Below, piece by piece: positions 44,271 through 52,461 of a stretch of 64,000 nucleotides of DNA (its first letter is position 1; each line of letters begins with the position of its first letter). The position numbers and the translations under genes are program-made. The DNA lies in NCBI GenBank assembly GCA_043392685.1, contig JBHZGM010000006.1; one strand, given 5' to 3'. The notes under the pieces were generated by a model. The model did no database searches, was not told the DNA's origin, and saw only the letters and a list, made by a program, of their open reading frames with translations. The stretch is from Metapseudomonas sp043392685. Lineage in GTDB: Bacteria; Pseudomonadota; Gammaproteobacteria; Pseudomonadales; Pseudomonadaceae.

Positions 44271-45647
44271 TCAGCACTCGATGGCGCTGACCGCCAGGCC
44301 GCCGCGCGAGGTTTCCTTGTATTTGTCGTGCATGTCGGCGCCGGTGTCGCGCATGGTGCGGATTACCCGGTCCAGCGAGATGAAGTGCTCGCCATCGCCG
44401 CGCAGCGCCATCTGCGCCGCGTTGATCGCCTTCACCGCGGCAATCGCGTTGCGCTCGATGCACGGCACCTGCACCAGCCCGCCCACCGGGTCGCAGGTCA
44501 GCCCGAGGTTGTGTTCCAGGCCGATCTCGGCGGCGTTCTCCAGCTGCGCCGGGGTCGCCCCCAGCACTTCCGCCAGGCCGGCGGCGGCCATGGCGCAGGC
44601 CGAGCCCACTTCGCCCTGGCAGCCCACTTCGGCGCCGGAGATCGAGGCGTTCTTCTTGCACAGGATGCCCACGGCGGCGGCGCCGAGGAAGAAGTGCACC
44701 ACGTCGTCGTCGCTCGCCTCGGGGTTGAAGCGCATGTAGTAGTGCAGCACCGCCGGGATGATCCCCGCCGCACCGTTGGTGGGCGCGGTGACCATGCGCC
44801 CGCCGGCGGCGTTTTCCTCGTTCACCGCCAGGGCGTAGAGGTTCACCCATTCCATGGCGCTCATGGTCGAGCCGATCACGTTGGGCTTGCCCAGTTCCTG
44901 CAGGCTGCGGTGCAGTTTGGCCGCCCGGCGGCGCACGTTGAGCCCGCCGGGCAGGATGCCCTCCTCGTCCAGGCCGTTGCGCACGCAGTCCTGCATGGCG
45001 TCCCAGAGTTTCAGCAGGCCGGCGCGGATTTCTGCCTCGCTGCGCCAGGCCTTCTCATTCGCCAGCATCAGCTCGGAGACGCGCAGCTGGTGGCGCTGGC
45101 AGAGTTCCAGCAGCTCTTCGGCGGTGGAGAAGTCGTAGGGCAGTTCGGTGGCGTCCTGGTCCAGCTGGCCGGACTTCGCCTGGGCTTCGTCGACGACGAA
45201 ACCGCCGCCGATGGAGTAGTAGGTGTCGCGGTGCACTTCCCCCGAGTCGCCGAAGGCGCTCAGGGTCATGGCGTTGGGGTGATAGGGCAGGTTTTCCTCC
45301 AGCAGCAACAGGTCGCGCTGCCAGTCGAAGGGCACCGGGTGGCTGCCGTCCAGCAGCAGTTCGCCGGTGGTCTTCAGCGCCTCGATGCGCGGCGCGATCT
45401 GCTTCGGGTCGACCTGGTCCGGCCATTCGCCCATCAGCCCCACCAGGGTGGCGCGGTCGGTGCCGTGGCCGACGCCGGTGGCCGACAGCGAGCCGTACAG
45501 GCGCACTTCGACCCGCGTCACCTGCGCCAGCAGGCCACGCTCGCGCAGCGCCGAGGCGAACAGTGCCGCCGCCCGCATCGGTCCCACGGTGTGCGAGCTG
45601 GAAGGGCCGATACCGATCTTGAACAGGTCGAACACGCTGATAGCCAC
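44271..45647 (-). CDS. sdaB: L-serine dehydratase, copy 2 (complete)
   Basis: 458 residues counted from a GTG start at 45647 (GGAG 7 nt upstream). The ATG frame to 45755 would add 36 unrelated residues and is rejected. N-terminal beta domain with GPSSSHTVGP, C-terminal alpha domain with the Cys residues of the [4Fe-4S] cluster. Converts L-serine to pyruvate. Its position between gbdR and the cbc genes matches the GbdR-linked sdaB of P. aeruginosa. 44578-45646 is identical to the partial copy at 1-1069. Confidence 0.95.
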   Translation of the reverse strand: MAISVFDLFKIGIGPSSSHTVGPMRAAALFASALRERGLLAQVTRVEVRLYGSLSATGVGHGTDRATLVGLMGEWPDQVDPKQIAPRIEALKTTGELLLDGSHPVPFDWQRDLLLLEENLPYHPNAMTLSAFGDSGEVHRDTYYSIGGGFVVDEAQAKSGQLDQDATELPYDFSTAEELLELCQRHQLRVSELMLANEKAWRSEAEIRAGLLKLWDAMQDCVRNGLDEEGILPGGLNVRRRAAKLHRSLQELGKPNVIGSTMSAMEWVNLYALAVNEENAAGGRMVTAPTNGAAGIIPAVLHYYMRFNPEASDDDVVHFFLGAAAVGILCKKNASISGAEVGCQGEVGSACAMAAAGLAEVLGATPAQLENAAEIGLEHNLGLTCDPVGGLVQVPCIERNAIAAVKAINAAQMALRGDGEHFISLDRVIRTMRDTGADMHDKYKETSRGGLAVSAIEC

Positions 45648-46062
45648 GGGGTAACTCCGGTAGGGATCACACTTGCCGGACATGATCGGCATTTCGCCGG
45701 AGCGAGAACTTCCCACACCGACTTGCTCGTATCCAAATACGTCGTGCCCGCACACCGGATCGACCTGGATGATGTGGGGGCGAATTCATTCGCGAAGGGC
45801 AACGCAGTTGCCCCTGAACGTCACTGGGCAGGCCTGCGGCCTGCATAGCGAATGAATTCGCCCCCACAAGAAAGCAGCCGTGAAAGCCGTTGTTGTCTTG
45901 CATCACCCGCGACAGATAAGTTCTGGCTGCGACCGGCTCGCTAGCCAGGCGATGCGTCTGGCCCGCATGATTCCGCCGCCCGGAGGGCGAGGGCCTGCAG
46001 CAGTCCGACAGCCACGCGAGTCCGGAGAACGACAATAAAACCTGCTGTGGACGGACCCATCG
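45648..46062. other. Intergenic region between divergent sdaB and binding-protein genes
   Basis: 415 bp. Contains a REPIN (45773-45868). The rest should hold the promoters of both genes; no ORF is supported, and nothing here resembles the region upstream of the other sdaB copy. Confidence 0.55.
45773..45868. repeat. REPIN (GGGGGCGAATTCATT type)
   Basis: TGTGGGGGCGAATTCATTCG and CGAATGAATTCGCCCCCACA inverted, with an internal GGCAGGCCTGCGGCCTGC hairpin. Confidence 0.87.
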
Positions 46063-47019
46063 ATGACTCGACCCACCACTCCCCTGCTGGCAGCGACGCT
46101 GCTGGCCGCTTCCCTGCCCTGCATCCAGCCGGCACTCGCCGCCGCGGACCCGGAAAGCTGTTCGACCGTGCACTTCTCCGACGTCGGCTGGAGCGACATC
46201 ACCGTCACCACCGCTGTCACCCGCTATGTGCTGAGCGAGCTGGGCTACGTCACCAAGGTGCATCGCCTCTCGGCCAAGGACACCTACAAGGCCTTGAGCG
46301 AAGGCAAGGTCGATGTCTTTCTCGGCAACTGGATGCCGAGCAGCGAACACGACATCCGCCCCTACCTGGACAACGGCACGGTGGAGAGCCTCGGCGCCAA
46401 TCTCACCGGTGCCAAGTACACCCTCGCGGTGAACCAGGCGGCCTGGGACGGCGGTGTGAAGAGCTTCGCCGACCTGGCGAAGTTCAGGCAGCAGCTCGGC
46501 GGCAGGATCTACGGCATCGAACCGGGCAACGACGGCAATGCGCTGATCCAGAAGATGATCAGGGAGAACGCGTTCAGCCTCGGCGACTTCAAGCTGGTGG
46601 AGTCCAGCGAAAGCGGCATGCTGTCCCAGGTCAAGCGGGCCGAGCACCTCGACCAGTGGGCGGTGTTCCTCGGCTGGGAACCGCACCCGATGAACAATCA
46701 GCTGGACATGCATTACCTGGCGGGCGGCGATGACTGGTTCGGCCCGGACTACGGCGGCGCGACCGTCTATACCAACGTGCGCAAGGGCCTGACCCGGGAG
46801 TGCCCCAACCTCGGACGGCTGCTGAAAAACCTCAAGTTCAGCCTGGCCATGGAGAACCACCTGATGGAGGCCATACTTAACCAGAGCACCAACCGCAGAC
46901 GCGAAGCGAAGGCCTGGCTGAAAGCCAATCCCGACATGCTGAGCGCCTGGCTGCAGGGCGTCACCGCACGTGACGGCGGCCCGCTGCCGACAGCATTCAC
47001 ACGAGTGGAAGCGCCGTAA
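46063..47019 (+). CDS. choline/betaine-type periplasmic binding protein (ChoX/CaiX family)
   Basis: 318 residues, signal peptide ending PALAAAD (~28). OpuAC fold: VGWSD, GNWMPSSEHD, LGWEPHPMN are the positions that build the aromatic box in ChoX-type proteins, and the Cys pair is in SCSTV and RECPN. It is related to caiX (26.4 kb) and to the binding protein at 49.6 kb, but separated from the ATPase by 415 bp, so it has its own transcript. No partner permease adjoins; it presumably docks on the Cbc core. Ribosome-binding site weak. Confidence 0.85.
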   Translation: MTRPTTPLLAATLLAASLPCIQPALAAADPESCSTVHFSDVGWSDITVTTAVTRYVLSELGYVTKVHRLSAKDTYKALSEGKVDVFLGNWMPSSEHDIRPYLDNGTVESLGANLTGAKYTLAVNQAAWDGGVKSFADLAKFRQQLGGRIYGIEPGNDGNALIQKMIRENAFSLGDFKLVESSESGMLSQVKRAEHLDQWAVFLGWEPHPMNNQLDMHYLAGGDDWFGPDYGGATVYTNVRKGLTRECPNLGRLLKNLKFSLAMENHLMEAILNQSTNRRREAKAWLKANPDMLSAWLQGVTARDGGPLPTAFTRVEAP

Positions 47020-47434
47020 TACGGTGCATCCAGCGATCTCACCGGGCATGTCGCCACTCAACATATGAACGTCGCAAACCGACAATTGCGAAGACCCCAA
47101 GGCTTTATCGTTGAGTCACCCGATTTCGTCGCTGTCGGCTCCCGTGGACCGACAGACCGCCAGCACTCCGCTGCGGACCGAAGAACACAAGCGGCGACCT
47201 CCCCCCGAACAGAGGTCGGCCTAATAAGAAATTTCGGAAGTACGCGCACCTCTGGTCGAGGTGCTGAATCCGCCCAGGGAATGGGTTTCGTAACACTGCC
47301 AGAGGGCTGTCAGGTTCTCGAAACATTGTTATCCACACAGGCAAGACAGTCGGCATCACCAGGCTGGGCGTCGTCGAGCGTCCTTTCTGGCTCCGTGTAG
47401 CTGACCTGGATGTCTACTGAAGGGGAAATATCCC
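47020..47434. promoter_or_regulatory. cbc operon upstream region
   Basis: 415 bp. Holds a CTGTCGG/CCGACAG inverted repeat (47132-47155), a GCACCTC/GAGGTGC hairpin (47246-47264) and a lone TTATCCACA (47329-47337). Presumably contains the GbdR-responsive promoter of the importer operon. No gene seen. Confidence 0.5.
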
Positions 47435-48631
47435 ATGCAGTCTGGAAAGATCGTGGTTCAAAACCTCTACAAGGTTTTCGGGCAACAACCACAAGAAGCA
47501 ATCGATCTACTCAAGCAGGGCTGGAGCAAGGAAAAGATCCTGGCCGAACGGGGCGCCGTGATCGGCGTCAGCGACGTGTCCTTCAGCGTCAACGAAGGTG
47601 AAATCTTCGTGCTGATGGGCTTGTCGGGTTCGGGCAAGTCGACCCTGATCCGCCTGATCAACCGCTTGATCGAACCCACCGCCGGCGATGTGTTCATCGA
47701 CGGCCAGAACGTCGCCAAGCTGCCCAAGTCGCAATTGATCGACCTGCGCCGCCGCGACATGAGCATGGTGTTCCAGTCCTTCGCACTGATGCCCTCGCGC
47801 TGCGTGCTGGACAACGCCGCCTTCGGCCTGGAAGTGGCCGGAACGGGCAAGAAGGAACGCGAGAAGCGCGCCATGGAAGTGCTGGAGCAGGTCGGCCTGG
47901 CCAGCTTCGCCCACAAGTATCCCCATGAGCTTTCCGGCGGCATGCAGCAGCGTGTGGGCCTTGCCCGCGCCCTGGCGGTGAACCCGTCGATGATCATCAT
48001 GGACGAGGCCTTCTCCGCCCTCGACCCGCTCAAGCGCCGCGAGATGCAGGACGTGCTGCTGGACCTGCAGAAGAAGCACAGCCGCACCATCATCTTCGTG
48101 TCCCACGACATCGAGGAAGCCATGCGCATCGGTTCGCGCATCGGCATCATGGAAGGCGGCAAGCTGATCCAGGTGGGCACGCCCCAGGAGATCATCGAGA
48201 ACCCCGCCAACGAATACGTACGCAACTTCTTCAACACCGTCGACACCAGCCGCTACCTCACCGCCGGCCAGCTCAAGTCCGACAGCGTTCCGCTGTTCGT
48301 GCACAACGGCAAGGCTCCCGACGCCCAGGCGGTTTGCCAGAAACTGCAGGCCATGGACAAGCACTACGCCTTCATCGTCGACGAGAAGAACATCTTCCGC
48401 GGCTCCATCAGCCTGGAGAAGATCGCCCTGCTGGTGGAAGGCGGCCGAACCCTGGAGCTGGAGCAGAACCTGCTCAAGCACATCGACCCGGTACCGGAAG
48501 ACCTGCCCCTGGACAGCGTCATCCAGCGCCTGGTGATAAACGAAGGGCCGATCCCGGTGGTCGACCAGAGTGGCCGCTATAGCGGCGCGATCAGCAAAGG
48601 CCGCCTGCTGAGCCGCCTGCGGGGAGAATGA
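47435..48631 (+). CDS. cbcV: quaternary-amine ABC transporter ATPase
   Basis: 398 residues. ProV/OpuAA-type: Walker A (GLSGSGKST), Q-loop (MVFQSFALMPSR), signature (LSGGMQQRVGLARAL), Walker B (MIIMDEAFSALDP), H-loop (VSHD). A C-terminal tandem CBS-like region (about 290-395) can gate transport. Start 47435 with AGGGGA 8 nt upstream. First gene of an ATPase-permease-binding protein-binding protein operon; the order differs from the X-W-V order I recall for P. aeruginosa. Confidence 0.93.
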   Translation: MQSGKIVVQNLYKVFGQQPQEAIDLLKQGWSKEKILAERGAVIGVSDVSFSVNEGEIFVLMGLSGSGKSTLIRLINRLIEPTAGDVFIDGQNVAKLPKSQLIDLRRRDMSMVFQSFALMPSRCVLDNAAFGLEVAGTGKKEREKRAMEVLEQVGLASFAHKYPHELSGGMQQRVGLARALAVNPSMIIMDEAFSALDPLKRREMQDVLLDLQKKHSRTIIFVSHDIEEAMRIGSRIGIMEGGKLIQVGTPQEIIENPANEYVRNFFNTVDTSRYLTAGQLKSDSVPLFVHNGKAPDAQAVCQKLQAMDKHYAFIVDEKNIFRGSISLEKIALLVEGGRTLELEQNLLKHIDPVPEDLPLDSVIQRLVINEGPIPVVDQSGRYSGAISKGRLLSRLRGE

Positions 48632-48633
48632 CG

Positions 48634-49518
48634 ATGAGCGAGAAACTGGATCTGGGCAGCTGGGTGAATGACGTCGTCCAGCACCTTCTGGAGAACTACA
48701 GCGGCGCCTTCGAAAGCGTCGGCAACGTGGTCAGCGGCTTCTCCGAGCTGATCGAACGCTTCCTGCTCTGGCCGCCGGCCTGGGTGATCATCGCCGTGTT
48801 CGTCGGCCTGGGCCTCTGGCGCATCGGCGCCAAGTTCGCCGCCTTCACCGCGGCCTCCCTGATCCTGATCGTGTTGACCGGGTTCTGGGAACAGACCGTC
48901 GTCACCCTCGGCCTGACCTTCTCCTCCACCCTGATCAGCCTGCTGCTCGGCATTCCGCTGGGCATCTGGGCCGCCAAGAGCGAGCGCGTGGCCTATGTGA
49001 TCCGCCCGGTGCTGGACTTCATGCAGACCATGCCGGCGTTCGTCTACCTGATCCCGGCGGCGATGCTCTTTGGCCTCGGCCGTGTGCCCGGCATCATCGC
49101 CACGGTGATCTTCGCCATGCCGCCGGCGGTGCGTCTGACCGCCCTCGGCATCCGCCAGGTGAACAAGGAAATCGTCGAAGCCGGCCAATCCTTCGGCTGC
49201 ACCAGCTGGCAGCTGCTATACAAAGTGCAGCTGCCCAACGCCATGCCGTCGATCATGGCTGGCGTGAACCAGACCATCATGATGGCGTTGTCCATGGTGA
49301 TCATCGCGTCGATGGTCGGCGCCGGTGGCCTGGGTAACGACGTGCTCGCCAGTATCCAGCGCCTGGACATCGGCCTCGGTTTCGAAAGCGGCATGGCAGT
49401 GGTACTGCTGGCAATCATTCTCGACCGTATCACCGAAAGCTTCGGCACCCGCCAGACCACTCGTGGTCGCCTGTTCGGTCGACTCGGCGCCAGATTGCAG
49501 CGGCAGCAAGCGCACTAA
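48634..49518 (+). CDS. cbcW: quaternary-amine ABC transporter permease
   Basis: 294 residues, ProW/OpuAB type with about six TM helices in the range 45-275 and the EAA loop ALGIRQVNKEIVEAGQSFGC. An ATG at 48628 overlaps the cbcV stop (ATGA), but the GGGGA site at 48621 is better spaced for ATG 48634, which I prefer. Forms the channel for choline/betaine/carnitine with CbcV. Confidence 0.92.
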   Translation: MSEKLDLGSWVNDVVQHLLENYSGAFESVGNVVSGFSELIERFLLWPPAWVIIAVFVGLGLWRIGAKFAAFTAASLILIVLTGFWEQTVVTLGLTFSSTLISLLLGIPLGIWAAKSERVAYVIRPVLDFMQTMPAFVYLIPAAMLFGLGRVPGIIATVIFAMPPAVRLTALGIRQVNKEIVEAGQSFGCTSWQLLYKVQLPNAMPSIMAGVNQTIMMALSMVIIASMVGAGGLGNDVLASIQRLDIGLGFESGMAVVLLAIILDRITESFGTRQTTRGRLFGRLGARLQRQQAH

Positions 49519-49552
49519 GAACGCTTCACCTTTCAATGTCCGGGAGTCGCTA

Positions 49553-50497
49553 ATGAAAAAAATGAAAAAAGTCGCTGCACTGGGCCTGCTGGCCTGCGCG
49601 CTGACCCAGGGTGCCTGGGCCCAGGAGCCGCAGAGCTGCAAGCAGGTCCGCTTCGCCGAGATCGGCTGGGCCGACATCGCCGCCACCACCGGCGTGGCCA
49701 TGGTGCTGACCGAGGGACTGGGTTACACCCCGCGCAAGATCATGGCATCCGTGCCCATCGCCTTCACCGGCGTGAAGAACAAGCAGATCGACGTCTTCCT
49801 CGGCTACTGGGCCCCCTCCATGGACGCGGTGATCGAGCCCTTCACCAAGGACAACGGCGTGAAGGTGCTGGCAACACCGAACCTGGAAGGTGCCAAGTAC
49901 ACCCTGGCGGTTCCCACCTATGCGGCTGAAGCGGGTCTGAAGAGCTTCCAGGACATCGCCAAGTTCAAGGACCAGCTCGGTGGCAAGATATACGGCATCG
50001 AGCCGGGCAACGACGGCAACCTGCTGATCGACAAGATGATCAAGGGCGACCAGTTCGGCCTCGGCGACTTCCGCATGGTCGAATCCTCCGAGGCCGGCAT
50101 GCTGGTCCAGGTGCAGCGCGCGGTGAAGAAGAAGGAACCGGTGGTGTTCCTCGGCTGGGCCCCGCACCCGATGAACACCCAGTTCGATATCACCTACCTG
50201 GCCGGTGGCGACGACGTGTTCGGTCCGGACTACGGTGCCGCCAAGGTGTACACCGTGGTGCCGCCGGACTATGAACAGCGCTGCACCAACGTCGGCAAGC
50301 TGCTGAACAACCTGCAGTTCAACGTGCAGATGGAAAGCCAGCTGATGGAGAAGATCCTGGAGAAGGAAGACCCGGTGAAAGTCGCCACCACCTGGCTCAA
50401 GGCCAACCCGGCCGTGCTGGACAAGTGGCTCGCCGGCGTCACCACCTTCGATGGGCAGGACGGCGCCGCCGCCGTGAAGAAGCACATCGGCCTGTAA
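49553..50497 (+). CDS. cbcX: choline/betaine-type periplasmic binding protein of the cbc operon
   Basis: 314 residues; signal peptide MKKMKKVAALGLLACALTQG, cleavage near WAQ (~23). ChoX-like: IGWADI, LGYWAPSMD, LGWAPHPMN, a Cys pair (QSCKQ, QRCTN). Start 49553, GGGAG 9 nt upstream, 34 bp after cbcW. Closest in pattern to the binding protein at 46.1 kb. It is the natural partner of CbcVW. Confidence 0.9.
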   Translation: MKKMKKVAALGLLACALTQGAWAQEPQSCKQVRFAEIGWADIAATTGVAMVLTEGLGYTPRKIMASVPIAFTGVKNKQIDVFLGYWAPSMDAVIEPFTKDNGVKVLATPNLEGAKYTLAVPTYAAEAGLKSFQDIAKFKDQLGGKIYGIEPGNDGNLLIDKMIKGDQFGLGDFRMVESSEAGMLVQVQRAVKKKEPVVFLGWAPHPMNTQFDITYLAGGDDVFGPDYGAAKVYTVVPPDYEQRCTNVGKLLNNLQFNVQMESQLMEKILEKEDPVKVATTWLKANPAVLDKWLAGVTTFDGQDGAAAVKKHIGL

Positions 50498-50651
50498 CCC
50501 CCCGGGGCTCCTCCCGCAGGAGCCCGCTTCCTTGCAATTCGCCAGTCGTGGCCCGACAACGGGCTGCGATGGGCACTGTCGCGAAGCCCGCCTGAGAACG
50601 GGTCACCGACCACGTAGTTGGCTGCCAATCCCACTTGATGGAGCAATACGT

Positions 50652-51509
50652 ATGCGCAAGTTGAAATCCCTGTACCTCAAGACCCTCGGCGTCGCCGCCC
50701 TTGCCCTCGGCATGGGCATGGCCAACGCCGCGGACAAACCGACCCTGAAGATCGGCTTCGTGAACGGCTGGGACGACAGCGTCGCCGCCACCTACGTCGC
50801 CGGCGAAATCCTCAAGGAGAAACTCGGTTACGGCGTCGAACTGAAACCCGTGGAGCCAGCCATCATGTGGCAAGGCGTGGCCCGTGGCGACCTGGACGCC
50901 ACCCTCTCCGCCTGGCTGCCGGCTACCCACGGCGAGTACTACGCCAAGCTCAAGGACAAGGTCGTGGTGCTGGGCTCGAACTACACCGGCGCCAAGATCG
51001 GCCTGATCGTTCCCGACTACGTGCAAGCCAAGTCCATCGAGGACCTGAATACCTACAAGGCCGACTTCGACGGCAAGATCACCGGCATCGACGCCGGCGC
51101 CGGCGTGATGCGCCGCACCGAGGACGCGATCAAGCAGTACAACCTCGACATCAAGCTGATGCCCAGCTCCGGCCCGGCCATGGCCACCGCCCTGACCCGC
51201 GCCGAGAAGGCCCAGAAGCCGATCGTGGTGACCGGCTGGATTCCGCACTGGATGTTCGCCAAGTGGAAACTGCGCTTCCTGGAAGACCCCAAAAAGGTCT
51301 ATGGCGATGACGAGCACGTCGACACCGTGGTCAACCCCGGCCTGGAAGCCAAGGCCGCCGACGCCACCGCGTTCCTGAAGAAGTTCTCCTGGAACGGCGA
51401 GGAAGTCGGTGCGGTGATGCTGGCCATCCGCGAAGGCGCCAAACCGGAAGCCGCCGCCAAGGACTGGATCGCCAAGAACCCGCAGCGCGTGGATGAGTGG
51501 CTGAAATAA
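50652..51509 (+). CDS. glycine betaine-type periplasmic binding protein
   Basis: 285 residues; signal peptide ends GMANAAD (~27). OpuAC-type, but of another subgroup than CbcX: it lacks the mature Cys pair and has Trp-rich ligand loops (NGWDDSVAAT, LSAWLPATHGEYY, TGWIPHWMFAKWKL), typical of betaine/proline-betaine binders. Start 50652 with TGGAG 8 nt upstream; ends at a 13-bp terminator stem. Fourth gene of the importer operon, suggesting the core accepts two different binding proteins. Confidence 0.85.
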   Translation: MRKLKSLYLKTLGVAALALGMGMANAADKPTLKIGFVNGWDDSVAATYVAGEILKEKLGYGVELKPVEPAIMWQGVARGDLDATLSAWLPATHGEYYAKLKDKVVVLGSNYTGAKIGLIVPDYVQAKSIEDLNTYKADFDGKITGIDAGAGVMRRTEDAIKQYNLDIKLMPSSGPAMATALTRAEKAQKPIVVTGWIPHWMFAKWKLRFLEDPKKVYGDDEHVDTVVNPGLEAKAADATAFLKKFSWNGEEVGAVMLAIREGAKPEAAAKDWIAKNPQRVDEWLK

Positions 51510-51525
51510 GCCGCCTCCTTGCTCC

Positions 51526-51568
51526 AGAACGCCCCCGCCGGCCATCGCCCGCGGGGGCGTTCTGCTTT
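51526..51568 (+). terminator. Rho-independent terminator of the cbc operon
   Basis: Perfect 13-bp stem AGAACGCCCCCGC/GCGGGGGCGTTCT (51526-51538, 51551-51563), then GCTTTTTG. Confidence 0.9.
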
Positions 51569-51569
51569 T

Positions 51570-51659
51570 TGTGGGGGCGAATTCATTCGCTTTGGGCAAC
51601 GCAGTTGCCCCTCCTCAGGCAGACCTTCGGCCTGCATAGCGATTGAAATCGCCCCCACA
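51570..51659. repeat. REPIN (GGGGGCGAATTCATT type)
   Basis: TGTGGGGGCGAATTCATTCG and GCGATTGAAATCGCCCCCACA inverted, directly behind the cbc terminator. Confidence 0.87.
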
Positions 51660-51703
51660 AAAGCATTCCCCTGCCGCCGATGCACCTTGATCAACCCCGT
51701 CGA

Positions 51704-51720
51704 TTGATCGATCAATCAAT
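51704..51720. promoter_or_regulatory. Putative BetI operator upstream of betI-1
   Basis: TTGATCGATCAATCAAT; contains the perfect palindrome ATTGATCGATCAAT (51703-51716) and lies 53 bp upstream of the betI-1 ATG. It matches 15 of 17 bases with 54216-54232. Confidence 0.6.
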
Positions 51721-51773
51721 TTCCCCCTAGACTGCGCGCTCCCGATTCCCACACAAAATGGTGGAAATATCCG

Positions 51774-52367
51774 ATGCCCAAGGTCGGAATGCAGCCGATC
51801 CGCCGCTCGCAGTTGATTCAGGCCACCCTCGAAGCCGTCGACCAAGTGGGCCTCGGCGATGCCAGTATCGCCTACATCGCCCGCATTGCCGGTGTCTCCA
51901 ACGGCATCATCAGCCATTACTTCCGGGACAAGAACGGCCTGCTGGAAGCCACCATGCGCCATCTGATGGCGGCCCTGAGCAGTGCCGTGCGCGGGCGACG
52001 CGCCGCCTTGAGCGACAACACCCCGCGCGAACACCTGCGGGCCATCGTTGCCGGCAACTTCGACGACAGCCAGGTCAGCGGCCCGGCGATGAAGACCTGG
52101 CTGGCCTTCTGGGCCGCCAGCATGCACCAGCCCTCCCTGCGCCGCCTGCAGCGGATCAACGACCACCGCCTGTATTCCAACCTCTGCTGCGAACTGCGCC
52201 GCGCCCTGCCCCGGGACCAGGCACGCTCCGCAGCCCGTGGCCTGGCCGCACTGATCGATGGCCTGTGGCTACGCGGCGCCCTCTCGGGCGATGCCTTCAA
52301 TACCGAGCAGGCATTGCACATCGCCTACGAATACCTGGACCAGCAACTGGCCAAGGCCGAAGCCTGA
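51774..52367 (+). CDS. betI: TetR-type choline-responsive repressor BetI, copy 1
   Basis: 197 residues. N-terminal TetR HTH (ASIAYIARIAGVSNGIISHY, then FRDKNGLLEATMR) and BetI C-terminal domain (TWLAFWAASMHQPSLRRLQR, LAALIDGLWLRGALS). It ends convergently with betT at a bidirectional terminator. Highly similar to copy 2 at 54289-54882, but unlike it stands alone rather than heading betBA. Likely represses from the palindrome at 51704. Confidence 0.9.
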   Translation: MPKVGMQPIRRSQLIQATLEAVDQVGLGDASIAYIARIAGVSNGIISHYFRDKNGLLEATMRHLMAALSSAVRGRRAALSDNTPREHLRAIVAGNFDDSQVSGPAMKTWLAFWAASMHQPSLRRLQRINDHRLYSNLCCELRRALPRDQARSAARGLAALIDGLWLRGALSGDAFNTEQALHIAYEYLDQQLAKAEA

Positions 52368-52415
52368 AGGGCTGAAGGGCCCTCCAGGGAAATTCGAATC
52401 CACGTCCAATGAAAA

Positions 52416-52437
52416 AGCCCGGTCCAGAGACCGGGCT
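52416..52437. terminator. Bidirectional terminator between betI-1 and betT
   Basis: AGCCCGGT-CCAGAG-ACCGGGCT, with AAAAA before it (a U-tract for leftward betT) and GTTTCATTT after it (weaker, for rightward betI-1). Confidence 0.8.
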
Positions 52438-52461
52438 GTTTCATTTCAGGCTGCTGGCCGA

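Noticed and set aside
45648..45755. N-terminal extension of sdaB copy 2 from the upstream ATG
   Set aside because: The 36 extra residues are unrelated to the family and absent from copy 1; GTG 45647 has a good ribosome-binding site and aligns with copy 1's start.
45648..46062. Glycine or other riboswitch upstream of sdaB
   Set aside because: No aptamer-like conserved pattern could be recognised; most of the structure is a REPIN.
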